Shown in pieces: positions 26,965 through 35,780 of a stretch of DNA of 64,000 nucleotides. Location: assembly GCF_000403455.2 (NCBI RefSeq), contig NZ_KE159737.1, forward strand, positions 27,642 to 91,641. The letters are read 5' to 3'. The number at the start of each line of letters is the position of its first letter. Within the stretch, counting starts at the first letter, position 1. A program made the translations under genes and the position numbers. This stretch comes from Dorea sp. 5-2 (GTDB lineage: Bacteria > Bacillota > Clostridia > Lachnospirales > Lachnospiraceae). The notes below the pieces were generated by a model. That model did no database searches, was not told where the DNA came from, and was given only the letters and a program-made list of their open reading frames with translations.

Positions 26965-28101
26965 ATGTGGAAGGATAGGCAAATGATACTGAAATGTACA
27001 TCTTTTGAAGAAATGTCCCGTGAAATTACAGAGCGGAATCAATCGATCATTATATTTGGGGCAGGCGTGATCGGAACTGTTACGGTTCCTGCGATTTTGC
27101 GGCAATATCATCTTCTGCAGCGCGTTCTGTTTTACGCGGACAATAATCGCAGGCAGCAAGAAGTTAAAATGATATTCTCTGATTGGACGGTTGAGATAAA
27201 ATCCGTTGAAGAACTAGAGAATATTAAGAGCAATGCAGTCATTATAATGGCAGTCAGCAGATATGCAGAGGTATTAAACCAACTTGAGCAGATGACATGC
27301 ACAGAAGATATGATTTGTTATCTCATGCCTATGATGTGTATACATAATTTCTGCAATGGTACTTCAGGAGGTGCTCCACTACTGGAAGACAGGGCTTTGA
27401 TTCCAAAGAGAATACATTATATGTGGCTGGGAAGAAAACAGATACCCGCCAATCTGCAAAAGTGTATTGACAGTTGGAAAAAGTACTGTCCTGATTATGA
27501 GATCATTCAATGGAATGAAGATAATTATGATATTGCGAAACACAAATATATGCAGGAGGCCTATGAGAACAAGGCTTATGGATTTGTCCCCGATTATGCC
27601 AGGCTGGATATTCTGTATCGGCATGGCGGCATTTATGTGGATACCGACGTCGAAATCAAAAAAAGTCTTGATCCCTTGCTGAAACAGGAAGCTTTCTGCG
27701 GGGTTGAAAAATGGCAGGTTATTAATTTTGGCGGATGCAGCGGCGCGGTAAAAGGGAACCGGATGGTTAAAAAGTTTTTGGAAAATAGGGAAAACATATG
27801 CTATTTGGATAAAGACGGTAAGCAGAATATGATGACCTGTGGATTCTATGATACAGAGGCCGCCATAAAAAATGGCTATCAACTGAACGGAATGACACAG
27901 AATGTTCAGGGGATGAATATATATGCGTATGACTATTTTCATCCTTATGATTATATGTCCGGGATTAGCCATACCACGGAGCATACCTATTCGGTTCATT
28001 GGTTTCATGGCGGATGGTTGGACGAGAAAATGAAATCAGCGAATGAAGAGGCAGTAACCAGATATGAACGGATTTACAGCAGTGCGGTAAAAAATACTTA
28101 A
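26965..28101 (+). CDS. Rossmann-like module fused to a GT32-type glycosyltransferase
   Basis: A 378-residue protein. Residues 27-110 carry the recurring module (SIIIFGAGVIGTVTVPAIL, then LFYADNN). From about 135 the catalytic domain is a DXD-type sugar transferase of family GT32 (capsular polysaccharide/mannosyltransferase OCH1-like): PKRIHYMWLGRKQIP, DYARLDILYRHGGIYVDTD with the DXD at about residues 226-228, and a late HWFHGGW. ATG 26983, with AAGGATAGG upstream, is an alternative start. It starts 59 bp after the GT-B pair and is followed by the wbpA-like gene. Confidence 0.83.
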   Translation: MWKDRQMILKCTSFEEMSREITERNQSIIIFGAGVIGTVTVPAILRQYHLLQRVLFYADNNRRQQEVKMIFSDWTVEIKSVEELENIKSNAVIIMAVSRYAEVLNQLEQMTCTEDMICYLMPMMCIHNFCNGTSGGAPLLEDRALIPKRIHYMWLGRKQIPANLQKCIDSWKKYCPDYEIIQWNEDNYDIAKHKYMQEAYENKAYGFVPDYARLDILYRHGGIYVDTDVEIKKSLDPLLKQEAFCGVEKWQVINFGGCSGAVKGNRMVKKFLENRENICYLDKDGKQNMMTCGFYDTEAAIKNGYQLNGMTQNVQGMNIYAYDYFHPYDYMSGISHTTEHTYSVHWFHGGWLDEKMKSANEEAVTRYERIYSSAVKNT

Positions 28102-28127
28102 AGAAAGCAGCACAAGGAGATTTTGAC

Positions 28128-29447
28128 ATGTCTTTATATCAGGATATCATTGAAAAAAAGGAAAAGATCTCATTAGTAGGGTTAGGGTATGTAGGAATGC
28201 CGATCGCAGTGGCATTTGCGAAGAAAGTAAGCGTTATTGGCTATGATCTTAACCAGGAAAAAATCAATCTCTATAAAAAAGGAATCGATCCGACGAACGA
28301 AGTCGGAGACACAGCCATACGGGAATCTTCCGTAGAGTTTACCAGTGATGAAACAAAATTAAAGGAGGCTAAATTCCATATCATTGCAGTGCCGACTCCG
28401 GTAAATACAGATCACACTCCGGATTTGTCGCCGGTAGAGGGAGCCAGTCGAATCCTGGGAAGGAATCTGTCAAAAGGATCGGTTGTGGTATATGAATCGA
28501 CCGTTTATCCAGGCGTTACGGAGAATGTGTGTATACCGATTCTGGAAGAAGAATCCGGGCTAAAATGCGGAGTTGATTTCAAAGTGGGGTATTCTCCGGA
28601 AAGAATCAATCCAGGAGATAAAAAGCATAGACTGGAGAATATCATCAAAATTGTTTCTGGAATAGATCAAGAAGCCTTATGCGAGATAAAAGATGTCTAT
28701 GACCTTGTGATAGAGGCCGGTACATATCCGGTGTCCAGTATAAAGACCGCAGAAGCGATCAAAGTGGTAGAAAATAGCCAGAGGGATATAAACATAGCCT
28801 TCATGAATGAACTGGCAATGGTATTCGACCGCATGGGAATTGACACCAATGAGGTAGTAGACGGAATGAACACCAAATGGAATGCACTTGGATTCCGCCC
28901 GGGACTTGTGGGGGGCCACTGCATTGGTGTGGATCCTTATTATTTCACCTACGAGGCAGAGAAGCTGGGATATCACAGCCAGATTATACTGAACGGCAGG
29001 ATTGTCAATGACGGTATGGGAAGATATGTAGCTAACGTGGCTGTTAAGAAGATGATTGCGGCGGGACAGGCTCCCAAGAAGTCGAATGTCGTAATATTAG
29101 GACTTACATTTAAGGAGAATTGTCCGGATATACGCAATAGTAAAGTGGCAGATATCATTCAAAGCCTGAATGAATTCGGTATAGAGCCTGATATTGTGGA
29201 TCCCTGGGCAAAAGAAGAGGAAGCGTATAGGGAATATGGAGTAAAGCTTATACGGATAAATGATGTGCGTGATGCAGACTGCGTAATTGTGGCGGTTGCG
29301 CATAATGAGTTTAGAAAGATGGAGCTGGAAGAGATAAAAAGATTATTTGAAGAGTCGGAAAAAGGGAATAAGGTACTGATTGATGTGAAAGGAATTTATG
29401 ATGTAGATGCTCTTGAAAAATCAGGATTATGTTGGTGGCGGCTTTAG
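28128..29447 (+). CDS. wbpA: WbpA/TviB-like UDP-N-acetylhexosamine 6-dehydrogenase
   Basis: A 439-residue nucleotide-sugar dehydrogenase that oxidises the C6 hydroxyl of a UDP-hexose twice with NAD to the uronic acid. The NAD motif GLGYVGMPIAVAF is near the N-terminus. The catalytic Cys is about residue 265 in GGHCIGVDPYYF. The GIDPTNEV and SSIKTAEAIKVVENSQRD segments resemble the UDP-GlcNAc/GalNAc (WbpA, WbpO, TviB) branch more than UDP-glucose dehydrogenase. It supplies the first step of the diacetamido-uronate route. A short repeat of its last codons is found at 39774-39818. AGGAG lies just upstream of the start. Confidence 0.88.
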   Translation: MSLYQDIIEKKEKISLVGLGYVGMPIAVAFAKKVSVIGYDLNQEKINLYKKGIDPTNEVGDTAIRESSVEFTSDETKLKEAKFHIIAVPTPVNTDHTPDLSPVEGASRILGRNLSKGSVVVYESTVYPGVTENVCIPILEEESGLKCGVDFKVGYSPERINPGDKKHRLENIIKIVSGIDQEALCEIKDVYDLVIEAGTYPVSSIKTAEAIKVVENSQRDINIAFMNELAMVFDRMGIDTNEVVDGMNTKWNALGFRPGLVGGHCIGVDPYYFTYEAEKLGYHSQIILNGRIVNDGMGRYVANVAVKKMIAAGQAPKKSNVVILGLTFKENCPDIRNSKVADIIQSLNEFGIEPDIVDPWAKEEEAYREYGVKLIRINDVRDADCVIVAVAHNEFRKMELEEIKRLFEESEKGNKVLIDVKGIYDVDALEKSGLCWWRL

Positions 29448-29527
29448 TTGAAAATGAACGTTGAGGAAGCGAGTACAGCATTGCTGTTGTGACACAAAAA
29501 GTAATAGATTGTACATAGGGGGAATAT

Positions 29528-29902
29528 ATGGAGAAATTAATCATTTTAGGAGCTGGATTAATAGGCGGAATAGTTGCAAAAAGTATATTGCCTAATATAT
29601 CAGACGAGTTTTCAGATATTTATTTTTTTGATAACGATATCAGTAAACAGGGTAAGAATATTTATGGATATTATGTGTTAAAGGATACAGAATATTATGA
29701 ATTACATAAGCAAGATTGTTCATTAATAATTGCGACAGATTTTTGGCGTGAGATATTTAATGAGTGTAAAAAATTAGGTATAGAACAAAAAATTATTGCG
29801 ATATTTGATAAATATTCTTTTAATAATCCTACTCCTATAAATTGCAATTATAAAGTTATGGGGGGGGGGGGTATAATTTCACTTGTATACAAAAACAAAT
29901 AG
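29528..29902 (+). CDS. Rossmann-like module ending at a poly-G tract (probable phase-OFF half gene)
   Basis: A 124-residue open frame carrying the same N-terminal module as the neighbouring transferases (LIILGAGLIGG, YFFDNDISKQGKNIYG, SLIIATDFW). It runs into a 12-G tract at 29860-29871 and then stops after 11 further codons. Adding one G, or removing two, joins it in frame to the methyltransferase at 29908, giving a single 393- or 392-residue protein. The other module-bearing proteins here all continue into an enzymatic domain, so the split is most likely a phase-variable OFF state, a consensus ambiguity or a fixed mutation. Confidence 0.75.
   Translation: MEKLIILGAGLIGGIVAKSILPNISDEFSDIYFFDNDISKQGKNIYGYYVLKDTEYYELHKQDCSLIIATDFWREIFNECKKLGIEQKIIAIFDKYSFNNPTPINCNYKVMGGGGIISLVYKNK
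29860..29871 (+). repeat. Poly-G tract, 12 G: candidate phase-variation switch
   Basis: Twelve consecutive G residues in an otherwise AT-rich region. They lie inside the Rossmann-methyltransferase gene, and the reading frame across them decides whether the full protein is made. Slipped-strand change of tract length is a known switch for surface-glycan genes in other bacteria. Confidence 0.85.
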
Positions 29903-29907
29903 ATGAT

Positions 29908-30708
29908 ATGTCATTAAAGATAGAAAGGTTGGAGAAAAGTATTTCGAGATTGTGGAATAGTGAGGAGGAAATGCTAATTAATAATCTAAGTATAAGCGGT
30001 ATTCACAATTTCAGTAATAAGAGCCAATTGCCAAAATTGGAAATGTTAGATAATCCCCTTTCAATGGAAGAAGTAATGGAGGAATTGGAAAGAAAAGTAC
30101 CAAAAGCATATAAGATATGGAAGCAGCTATTTGAGAACGGAAAACAAGTTTATATAGAAGATCCATCCAATAATTTGATTGTAGATGAAAGTATATGGGC
30201 AGAGACATTTGATGCATTTGGCAGTTTAAATTGGAAGAAGACAGGATGGCTTTTGGACATAGGGTGTGGAATACAAGAAATACCTTCCTATTTAAAAAAA
30301 TATCCAATAGAGTATATTGTGGGAATGGATCCGCTATTGCCAGTAAAAAAGCATCCTTTTTATTTTGTTCAGGGGATTGCTGAATATATTCCTTTTAAAG
30401 ATGAAAGTTTTGATTATGTAACATCTGTAACGTCTTTGGATCATGTATTACTTTTGGATAAGGCATTGGAAGAAATACATAGGGTATTAAAGAAAGATGG
30501 AAAATTATTGTTATGGGTTGGAGAAACAGAAAATACAGAAGTGTATAATCCGTACAGGGAAGACGTTGCACCTGTTGATATGTATCATTTGTTTCATGTT
30601 CATCCATCTTGGTTTGAGCCTTTGATGAAAAAATGTTCATTTGTTAAAGAAAGTCATTATCAGGATCGGTGGGGAAATCATTTTTATGCATATAGAAAGA
30701 ATCAGTGA
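29908..30708 (+). CDS. SAM-dependent methyltransferase, normally the C-terminal half of a fused gene
   Basis: A 266-residue open frame. A short coiled-coil (LKIERLEKSISRLWNSEEE) leads into a class I methyltransferase with the SAM motif LLDIGCGIQEIP and a conserved FDYVTSVTSLDHV segment. The start at 29908 has no good ribosome site, and its frame stays open back through the poly-G tract, supporting fusion with the upstream Rossmann-like module when the tract has 10 or 13 G. Probable role: O- or N-methylation of a glycan sugar. Acceptor unknown. Confidence 0.8.
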   Translation: MSLKIERLEKSISRLWNSEEEMLINNLSISGIHNFSNKSQLPKLEMLDNPLSMEEVMEELERKVPKAYKIWKQLFENGKQVYIEDPSNNLIVDESIWAETFDAFGSLNWKKTGWLLDIGCGIQEIPSYLKKYPIEYIVGMDPLLPVKKHPFYFVQGIAEYIPFKDESFDYVTSVTSLDHVLLLDKALEEIHRVLKKDGKLLLWVGETENTEVYNPYREDVAPVDMYHLFHVHPSWFEPLMKKCSFVKESHYQDRWGNHFYAYRKNQ

Positions 30709-30747
30709 AAAATGTTGACATAAGAAAGTGGGTCAACAGGCATTAGA

Positions 30748-30779
30748 GGATGAAAGGATGAAAGGATAAAAGGATAAAA
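30748..30779 (+). repeat. Four tandem 8-bp repeats carrying ribosome-site-like sequence
   Basis: Two copies of GGATGAAA followed by two of GGATAAAA end exactly at the ATG at 30780, the original start of the interrupted WbmS-like gene. Each unit contains AGGA/GGAT-type Shine-Dalgarno sequence, so a change in copy number would shift the ribosome site relative to the start codon. Confidence 0.75.
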
Positions 30780-30801
30780 ATGTGCATAGATAATAAAATA
30801 T
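30780..30801 (+). pseudogene. 5' fragment of the WbmS-like deacetylase gene
   Basis: ATG 30780 encodes MCIDNKI and then meets the IS1595-family element. Removing the element and one copy of the 8-bp duplication joins it in frame to YLTFDMDWA at 31942, restoring a 249-residue protein. Confidence 0.8.
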
Positions 30802-31933
30802 GGTGTTAGTCAAAAAATATGTTGGTCTTGCTGAGTGTCCAGATTTTGGGACACCCAAAGTAGTATCATATGATTATCTAATGAATTTTGAGGTGATAAT
30901 CATATGAAAGATAAAATCAATACGCTGTTTGATTGCATTAAAAACCTATGTAACTCGGACTTGGAACGCATCATTAACTTTGTAATGGGGATCGTTTCCG
31001 TTAATCAAAGCCTAGCTGACAGACCCCAATGCCCGTACTGTCAGAGTTCAAAAGTTATCAAGTATGGTCATGCAAATGGGAAACAGCGTTTCTATTGTCA
31101 TGAATGCGGAAAGACCTACCTATACTCAACCGGTACACTGACGGCCAATTCGCATTTTAGCCGATCCATTTGGGCCGATTTCATTCATGACACACTGGTT
31201 GGTGCATCTCTGGACTTCTCTGCTGAAAAGTTCGGATTTTCTCATCAAACAGCATTTAATATGAGGCATAAAGTTCTTATGGCACTTCAGGACATGCTTG
31301 AAAAAGAGCCTGTTCTTCTTTCTGGTATCGCTGAACTGGATGAAACATTTGTCCTTGACTGCTATAAAGGAAAGACCGTTCCAACGGAAGCGAACCGTAC
31401 TGCCCGTAAGCATGGAGCTACAGCAGCAAAACGAGGGATTTCAAATGAATATATCGCAATCTGCACAGGTATCCAGCGTGATGGCAAGGCAATAGCAGAG
31501 ACCGTAAACCGCGCAAAGCCATCAGGCAAGGAATTGTATGAAATATTTGGCACACATATCTGCGAGGAGACTCTAATACTTACAGATGGACTTCGAAGCT
31601 ATAACAGTCTGGGGGCAGCGACGGGTTGTACGGTTATGGATGTAAACCATGAAGAAAATAAGAAGCTGTTTAATCTGAATACAGTGAACAGCATGCATTC
31701 CTATATTAAGGAAACATACAACCATTACCGCGGAGTGGCAACAAAATATCTCAATCGTTACAATGCACTATTTTCGATAGCTTTCCGGTGTGCAGGAGGT
31801 TTAGCAACTTCTCTGTTTCTTTCATTGTGCAATATTGGAAACAGTTGCTATTGGCATGGTGTCTATGATGTACGCAATTATCGTCTGGTAATACTGTAAT
31901 GAGATTAGACCAACATATTTATTGACTAACACC
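30802..31933 (+). mobile_element. IS1595-family insertion sequence
   Basis: A complete 1132-bp element. The 26-bp terminal inverted repeats at 30802-30827 and 31908-31933 match at 25 positions. They are flanked by perfect 8-bp direct repeats (TAAAATAT at 30794-30801 and 31934-31941), the target-site length expected for IS1595. One transposase gene fills the interior. The intact ends and target duplication suggest a fairly recent insertion. It interrupts a WbmS-like deacetylase gene after codon 7. Confidence 0.95.
30904..31899 (+). CDS. IS1595-family transposase (ISXO2-like DDE type)
   Basis: A 331-residue transposase. The N-terminus has a zinc ribbon (CPYC and CHEC) followed by a helix-turn-helix-like segment (AEKFGFSHQTAFNMRHKVL). 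The ISXO2-like catalytic domain begins near IAELDETFV, continues through ILTDGLRSY, and has NTVNSMHSYIKE near the end, supplying the acidic and Asn/His residues typical of the family. It appears intact. The GAGGTGATAATCAT context just upstream provides the ribosome site. Confidence 0.95.
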   Translation: MKDKINTLFDCIKNLCNSDLERIINFVMGIVSVNQSLADRPQCPYCQSSKVIKYGHANGKQRFYCHECGKTYLYSTGTLTANSHFSRSIWADFIHDTLVGASLDFSAEKFGFSHQTAFNMRHKVLMALQDMLEKEPVLLSGIAELDETFVLDCYKGKTVPTEANRTARKHGATAAKRGISNEYIAICTGIQRDGKAIAETVNRAKPSGKELYEIFGTHICEETLILTDGLRSYNSLGAATGCTVMDVNHEENKKLFNLNTVNSMHSYIKETYNHYRGVATKYLNRYNALFSIAFRCAGGLATSLFLSLCNIGNSCYWHGVYDVRNYRLVIL

Positions 31934-31943
31934 TAAAATATAT

Positions 31944-32669
31944 TTGACCTTTGATATGGATTGGGCATGTGATGAAGTGATGGATTTTTTATATGATTTA
32001 TTGGAAAACTATGGTTTAAGTGCGACAATAAATATAACAAACTATTTTTGCAATATAGGGAGATACAGAGATAATAAAAGGATTAATTTAGGAATACATC
32101 CTAATTTTAACCCTATTATTAATGGAGATGCCGGAGGGGATAATAAAGAGGTTGTTATAAGAAAATGCAAGGAACTTATTCCTGACGCAGTGGTGGCAAG
32201 ATCTCATTCATTGTTAAATTCAACACCTTTGACAAAAGTCTTATATGAATTTGGTATAAAATATGAGTTGAATTCCTTTATCGTGCCACACAAAGGAATG
32301 TGTGTGTATCCGTGGTATTTGGAAGGTGTAATGCAAATTCCATTCTTCTTTGAGGATGACATATATTTAATGGAAGGATTCAGTAATCAACCCCAATTTT
32401 ATTTATGTAATCGTATTAAAATGTATAAAATTTTTAACTTTCATCCTATTCATCTATTTCTGAATACGGAGACATTAGAACGATATTATAAAATAAAGAA
32501 AGATTATCATAATTTTAATGTGTTGAAAAAGAATAGAAATACAAAAAATTATGGTGTACTGGATTTTTTTAAGGAATTAATGAAAGCAGCTTCAGATGGT
32601 GGATATGAATTTGATTTGATTAGGAATATTAGAAAAGAGGATTATAGTGAAAATTGCGGTGATAGGTAG
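31944..32669 (+). pseudogene. WbmS-like polysaccharide deacetylase, 5' end removed by IS insertion
   Basis: The residual frame begins LTFDMDWACDEV, the catalytic TFDxDWA motif of the WbmS polysaccharide-deacetylase-like family. It continues with LGIHPNFNP, VVARSHSLLNS and FNFHPIHLFLN, so all expected motifs are present. The true start (ATG 30780) is separated from it by the IS element. Without the element the gene would encode 249 residues. A truncated product could start at TTG 31944 or ATG 31956, but no ribosome site is evident. The WbmS family is linked to uronamide-containing O-antigens in Bordetella; its exact reaction is not settled. Confidence 0.8.
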
Positions 32670-33645
32670 AACACAAATGCTTTTTCAGGTTATAAAATTA
32701 TTAGAGCAGACAGAACATCAGATTGTTATCATTGGCACTTGTAAAGAATCTCCGGAGTATACGGTTAAAAGTTCTGATTACGAAAGGGCGGCAAATGAAA
32801 AAGGAATTCCATTTTTTTGTACACAAAATATAAATACAGAAGAAATTGTTGATAAACTATACAGAAGTGGTGCAGATATTGCAATTAGCATGAATTGGAT
32901 ATCAATGATTGGTGACGATGTTATAAGGTGTTTTAAATATGGAATACTGAACATACATCCGGGGGATCTGCCCCGATATAGAGGTAATGCATGTCCCAAT
33001 TGGGCGATTCTTAATGGTGAGGACAAAATTGGGATTACCATTCATTATATGGATGCAAATAAGTTAGATGCAGGAAATATAGTTTTAAAGGATTTCATTT
33101 ATATAGACGATAATACTACCATAGGATATGTATACAAAGAACTTGAAAATAGAATCCCGCAGTTATTTCTAAGGGCAATTTCAATAGTAGAAAAGAAAGG
33201 AAGTAAAGGAGAGAAGCAGGACAATGATTCATTGAGATGTTATCCTAGAAAGCCTTGTGATGGAAGAATCGAGTGGGAAAAAAGTATTGTAGAAATACAA
33301 AGGTTAGTCCAGGCATCAGGATTTCCATTTGCGGGAGCATATACATATTGTAATGATAAAAAGATCATTATTAAAGAAGTACAGATAGAACCATTTCGGG
33401 AGAAGGTTTTTGTAGTGCCAGGCCAGGTAATAGTGATAGATAAAAGCAACAATAGAATTGGAATTGCAGCAAGTGATGGAATTGTTACAATTAGAGAAGG
33501 GTATATAGAAGGACACGAAAATATAAGACTATGTGATTTTATTAGAAGTACAAGAATGAGAATGGGATATATCTATGAAGATGAGATATATAATCTAAAA
33601 AAGGAAATCGCAGAGTTAAAAAATATGTGTATTCAGGGAAAGTAA
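32647..33645 (+). CDS. Formyltransferase-family protein (sugar N-formyltransferase-like)
   Basis: A 332-residue protein related to methionyl-tRNA formyltransferase and the ArnA/VioF type. The catalytic triad is visible: Asn102 and His104 in LNIHPGDLPRYRG and Asp141 in NKLDAGN. The N-terminus is Rossmann-like (IAVIGRTQ) and a C-terminal domain follows near residue 215. It starts with GTG 32647 inside the end of the WbmS-like gene. In a surface-glycan locus the likely reaction is transfer of formyl from 10-formyl-tetrahydrofolate to a sugar amine. True tRNA formylation is unlikely because of context and the divergent C-terminus. Confidence 0.83.
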   Translation: MKIAVIGRTQMLFQVIKLLEQTEHQIVIIGTCKESPEYTVKSSDYERAANEKGIPFFCTQNINTEEIVDKLYRSGADIAISMNWISMIGDDVIRCFKYGILNIHPGDLPRYRGNACPNWAILNGEDKIGITIHYMDANKLDAGNIVLKDFIYIDDNTTIGYVYKELENRIPQLFLRAISIVEKKGSKGEKQDNDSLRCYPRKPCDGRIEWEKSIVEIQRLVQASGFPFAGAYTYCNDKKIIIKEVQIEPFREKVFVVPGQVIVIDKSNNRIGIAASDGIVTIREGYIEGHENIRLCDFIRSTRMRMGYIYEDEIYNLKKEIAELKNMCIQGK

Positions 33646-33648
33646 AAA

Positions 33649-34419
33649 ATGAATTATTATTTTGAGGACTTTACAGAGACAAATTATAAAACAATATTAC
33701 AAAGACTGTTGCATAAGGGATATGAATTTATAAAGTTTGACTATGAAAAGATTAAATGGGGGGGGGGGGGTAAAACCGTTTTATGGAGACATGATGTTGA
33801 TTATTCTTTAAATAGGGCATATCAATTGGCTGATATAGAAGAAAGATTGGGGATAACGGCAACATATTTTATACACATGCAAAGTAATTTTTATAACATA
33901 TTTGAACCAAGTCAATATGAAATAATTGAGCAAATAATTAGCAGAGGACATGCCATCGGATTGCATTTTGATCACGGATTTTACACACAGAGCAGGCAGA
34001 TGAGTAATTGTGATGAGATTGAAAAGCATGCAGGAATAGAAAAAGAAATGATGGAGAAATATTTCGGCATTGAAATAAAAACTATTTCATTTCATAATCC
34101 GGAAGCAAGTCATGTTTTGGAATTAGGACAGGATTATTATGCAGGTATGATGAATGCCTATTCGCAAACTATTTTTGAACATTGTAAATATTGTTCCGAT
34201 TCAAATGGTTATTGGAGATACGACAGGTTACAAGATGTGATAGAGAGCAACTATGAAAAACTTCATATATTAACCCATCCGGCATGGTGGGTGCCTTATG
34301 AAATGTCACCTTACGAGAGGGTAAAAAGATGTGTTGATGGCAGACGGGACAGTAATCTTAAGACATATTGCGATATGTTAGACCATTGTGGCCGTGATAA
34401 CGTGGGATATAAAGCGTAA
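33649..34419 (+). CDS. Polysaccharide deacetylase-like protein with in-frame poly-G tract
   Basis: A 256-residue deacetylase-like protein, cytoplasmic by sequence (no signal peptide). The catalytic motif is LWRHDVDYSLNRA, with the HDxD-like pattern and later IGLHFDHG. A 13-G tract at 33758-33770 encodes a Gly run directly before the catalytic HDVD segment. The present length keeps the frame open, so the gene is ON in this sequence. A change of one or two G would cut the protein at about residue 40. It may deacylate an acylated sugar, perhaps preparing it for the adjacent formyl- or acyl-transferase, though that is inference. Confidence 0.78.
   Translation: MNYYFEDFTETNYKTILQRLLHKGYEFIKFDYEKIKWGGGGKTVLWRHDVDYSLNRAYQLADIEERLGITATYFIHMQSNFYNIFEPSQYEIIEQIISRGHAIGLHFDHGFYTQSRQMSNCDEIEKHAGIEKEMMEKYFGIEIKTISFHNPEASHVLELGQDYYAGMMNAYSQTIFEHCKYCSDSNGYWRYDRLQDVIESNYEKLHILTHPAWWVPYEMSPYERVKRCVDGRRDSNLKTYCDMLDHCGRDNVGYKA
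33758..33770 (+). repeat. Poly-G tract, 13 G: second candidate phase-variation switch
   Basis: Thirteen consecutive G residues inside the deacetylase-like gene, in frame here. It is 3.9 kb from the 12-G tract, in the same operon and the same kind of position (within an AT-rich coding region). Confidence 0.85.
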
Positions 34420-34456
34420 ATACTTACAAGAAGTAGAGTTTTATGGAGGAGAAATT

Positions 34457-35764
34457 ATGGATATCCATACCATAACTGTCATAGGCGCAAATGGGACGAT
34501 GGGATGTAACATTGCCGGTATATTCGCTTCCTTTGGAAACTGTAAGGTGTATATGGTTGGCAGGGACATATCAACCGTAGAGAATGCAGCTCTTAAAGCC
34601 GCATTGTCCGTTAAAGGAGATTCTATTTTACGGAATCTTATTCCAAAAGATTATTCGCAATTATCTCAGTGCATCCAAGACTCGGAGTTGATTTTTGAAA
34701 GCATCGTGGAAGATTTACAGGTAAAAAGGGAAATCAATTACAAAATAGCAAAGAATGTACAGCCTTGGCAGATTGTATGTACAGGTACGTCAGGATTATC
34801 TATCGAAAATCTGGCCGGTTGTTTCACGGAGGAAATGAAACAAAGATATCTGGGGGTTCATTTTTTTAATCCCCCTTATAATATGACCTTATGTGAGATT
34901 ATTCCGGGAAAATATACGGATAGAGAATTGGTAAAAGAGCTGAGAAATTATATGGAACAGGTTCTGGTTCGTACAACAGTAGAGGTAAAAGATACGCCTG
35001 CGTTTCTTGGAAACAGAATCGGATTTCAATTTATCAATCAGGCCATGCAGTATGCAGAAAAGTATAAGTATAACGGAGGAATTGATTATATAGATGCAAT
35101 TTTGGGACCGTTTACCGGAAGAAGCATGCCGCCGATTGAGACGGCAGATTTCGTAGGACTGGATATCCATAAGGCGATTGTAGATCATATCCATATGAAT
35201 ACTAATGACTATGCAAAAGACTCCTTTGTTTTGCCGGAATATGCAGATCGGATTATACAAGCAGGAAATCTGGGAAGAAAAGCAGGAAAAGGGTTGTACC
35301 AGAGCGTGGAAAAAGAGGCTGGAGAAAGAAAAAAATATGTATATGATATTTTAAAAGGCGAATATCGGGAGGTTTATCACTATAGTTTCCCATTTGCAGA
35401 AGATATGATATTAGAGCTTCGAAACGGAAATTATGGAGAAGCTTTTGAGAGTTTAAAGAATAACCAGTCAGAGGAAGCCAAGCTATGTATGAGATTTATA
35501 TTGGATTATATTGTGTATGCATTGGCGATTACTGATGAGATTGGAGGAATCCCTTCTGATGCAGATGATGTAATGGCGGCGGGATTTCATTGGATTCCTC
35601 CCTTAGCATTTGTCGAAGCCTTGGGGGGCAGAACAGAAACACGAAAGCTTAGCCAGAAATATCTCAGTGAGAAGATATTGAATAAAATCGGGCTGGAGAG
35701 ACTTTTCAGACAGGTAGATCAGTCTAAATACGATTACCGGAAATACCTTAGGGCAAAGCCTTAA
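34457..35764 (+). CDS. 3-hydroxyacyl-CoA dehydrogenase-family protein
   Basis: A 435-residue protein from ATG 34457, chosen because GGAGGAG lies immediately upstream; an open frame begins earlier, at 34388, without a ribosome site. The NAD-binding site [17 protein letters not shown] is at the N-terminus, and the [11 protein letters not shown] and [13 protein letters not shown] segments match the 3-hydroxyacyl-CoA dehydrogenase family. A second C-terminal dehydrogenase-like domain is present. The normal reaction interconverts 3-ketoacyl- and 3-hydroxyacyl-CoA. Next to a thiolase and an LpxD-like acyltransferase, it probably makes a 3-hydroxyacyl donor for sugar decoration, not beta-oxidation. 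Confidence 0.8.
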   Translation: MDIHTITVIGANGTMGCNIAGIFASFGNCKVYMVGRDISTVENAALKAALSVKGDSILRNLIPKDYSQLSQCIQDSELIFESIVEDLQVKREINYKIAKNVQPWQIVCTGTSGLSIENLAGCFTEEMKQRYLGVHFFNPPYNMTLCEIIPGKYTDRELVKELRNYMEQVLVRTTVEVKDTPAFLGNRIGFQFINQAMQYAEKYKYNGGIDYIDAILGPFTGRSMPPIETADFVGLDIHKAIVDHIHMNTNDYAKDSFVLPEYADRIIQAGNLGRKAGKGLYQSVEKEAGERKKYVYDILKGEYREVYHYSFPFAEDMILELRNGNYGEAFESLKNNQSEEAKLCMRFILDYIVYALAITDEIGGIPSDADDVMAAGFHWIPPLAFVEALGGRTETRKLSQKYLSEKILNKIGLERLFRQVDQSKYDYRKYLRAKP

Positions 35765-35780
35765 GGTAGAGGAGGCAGAG

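Noticed and set aside
30794..31941. Insertion as a composite transposon or part of a larger element
   Set aside because: A single transposase with matching ends and one pair of 8-bp target repeats explains it fully.
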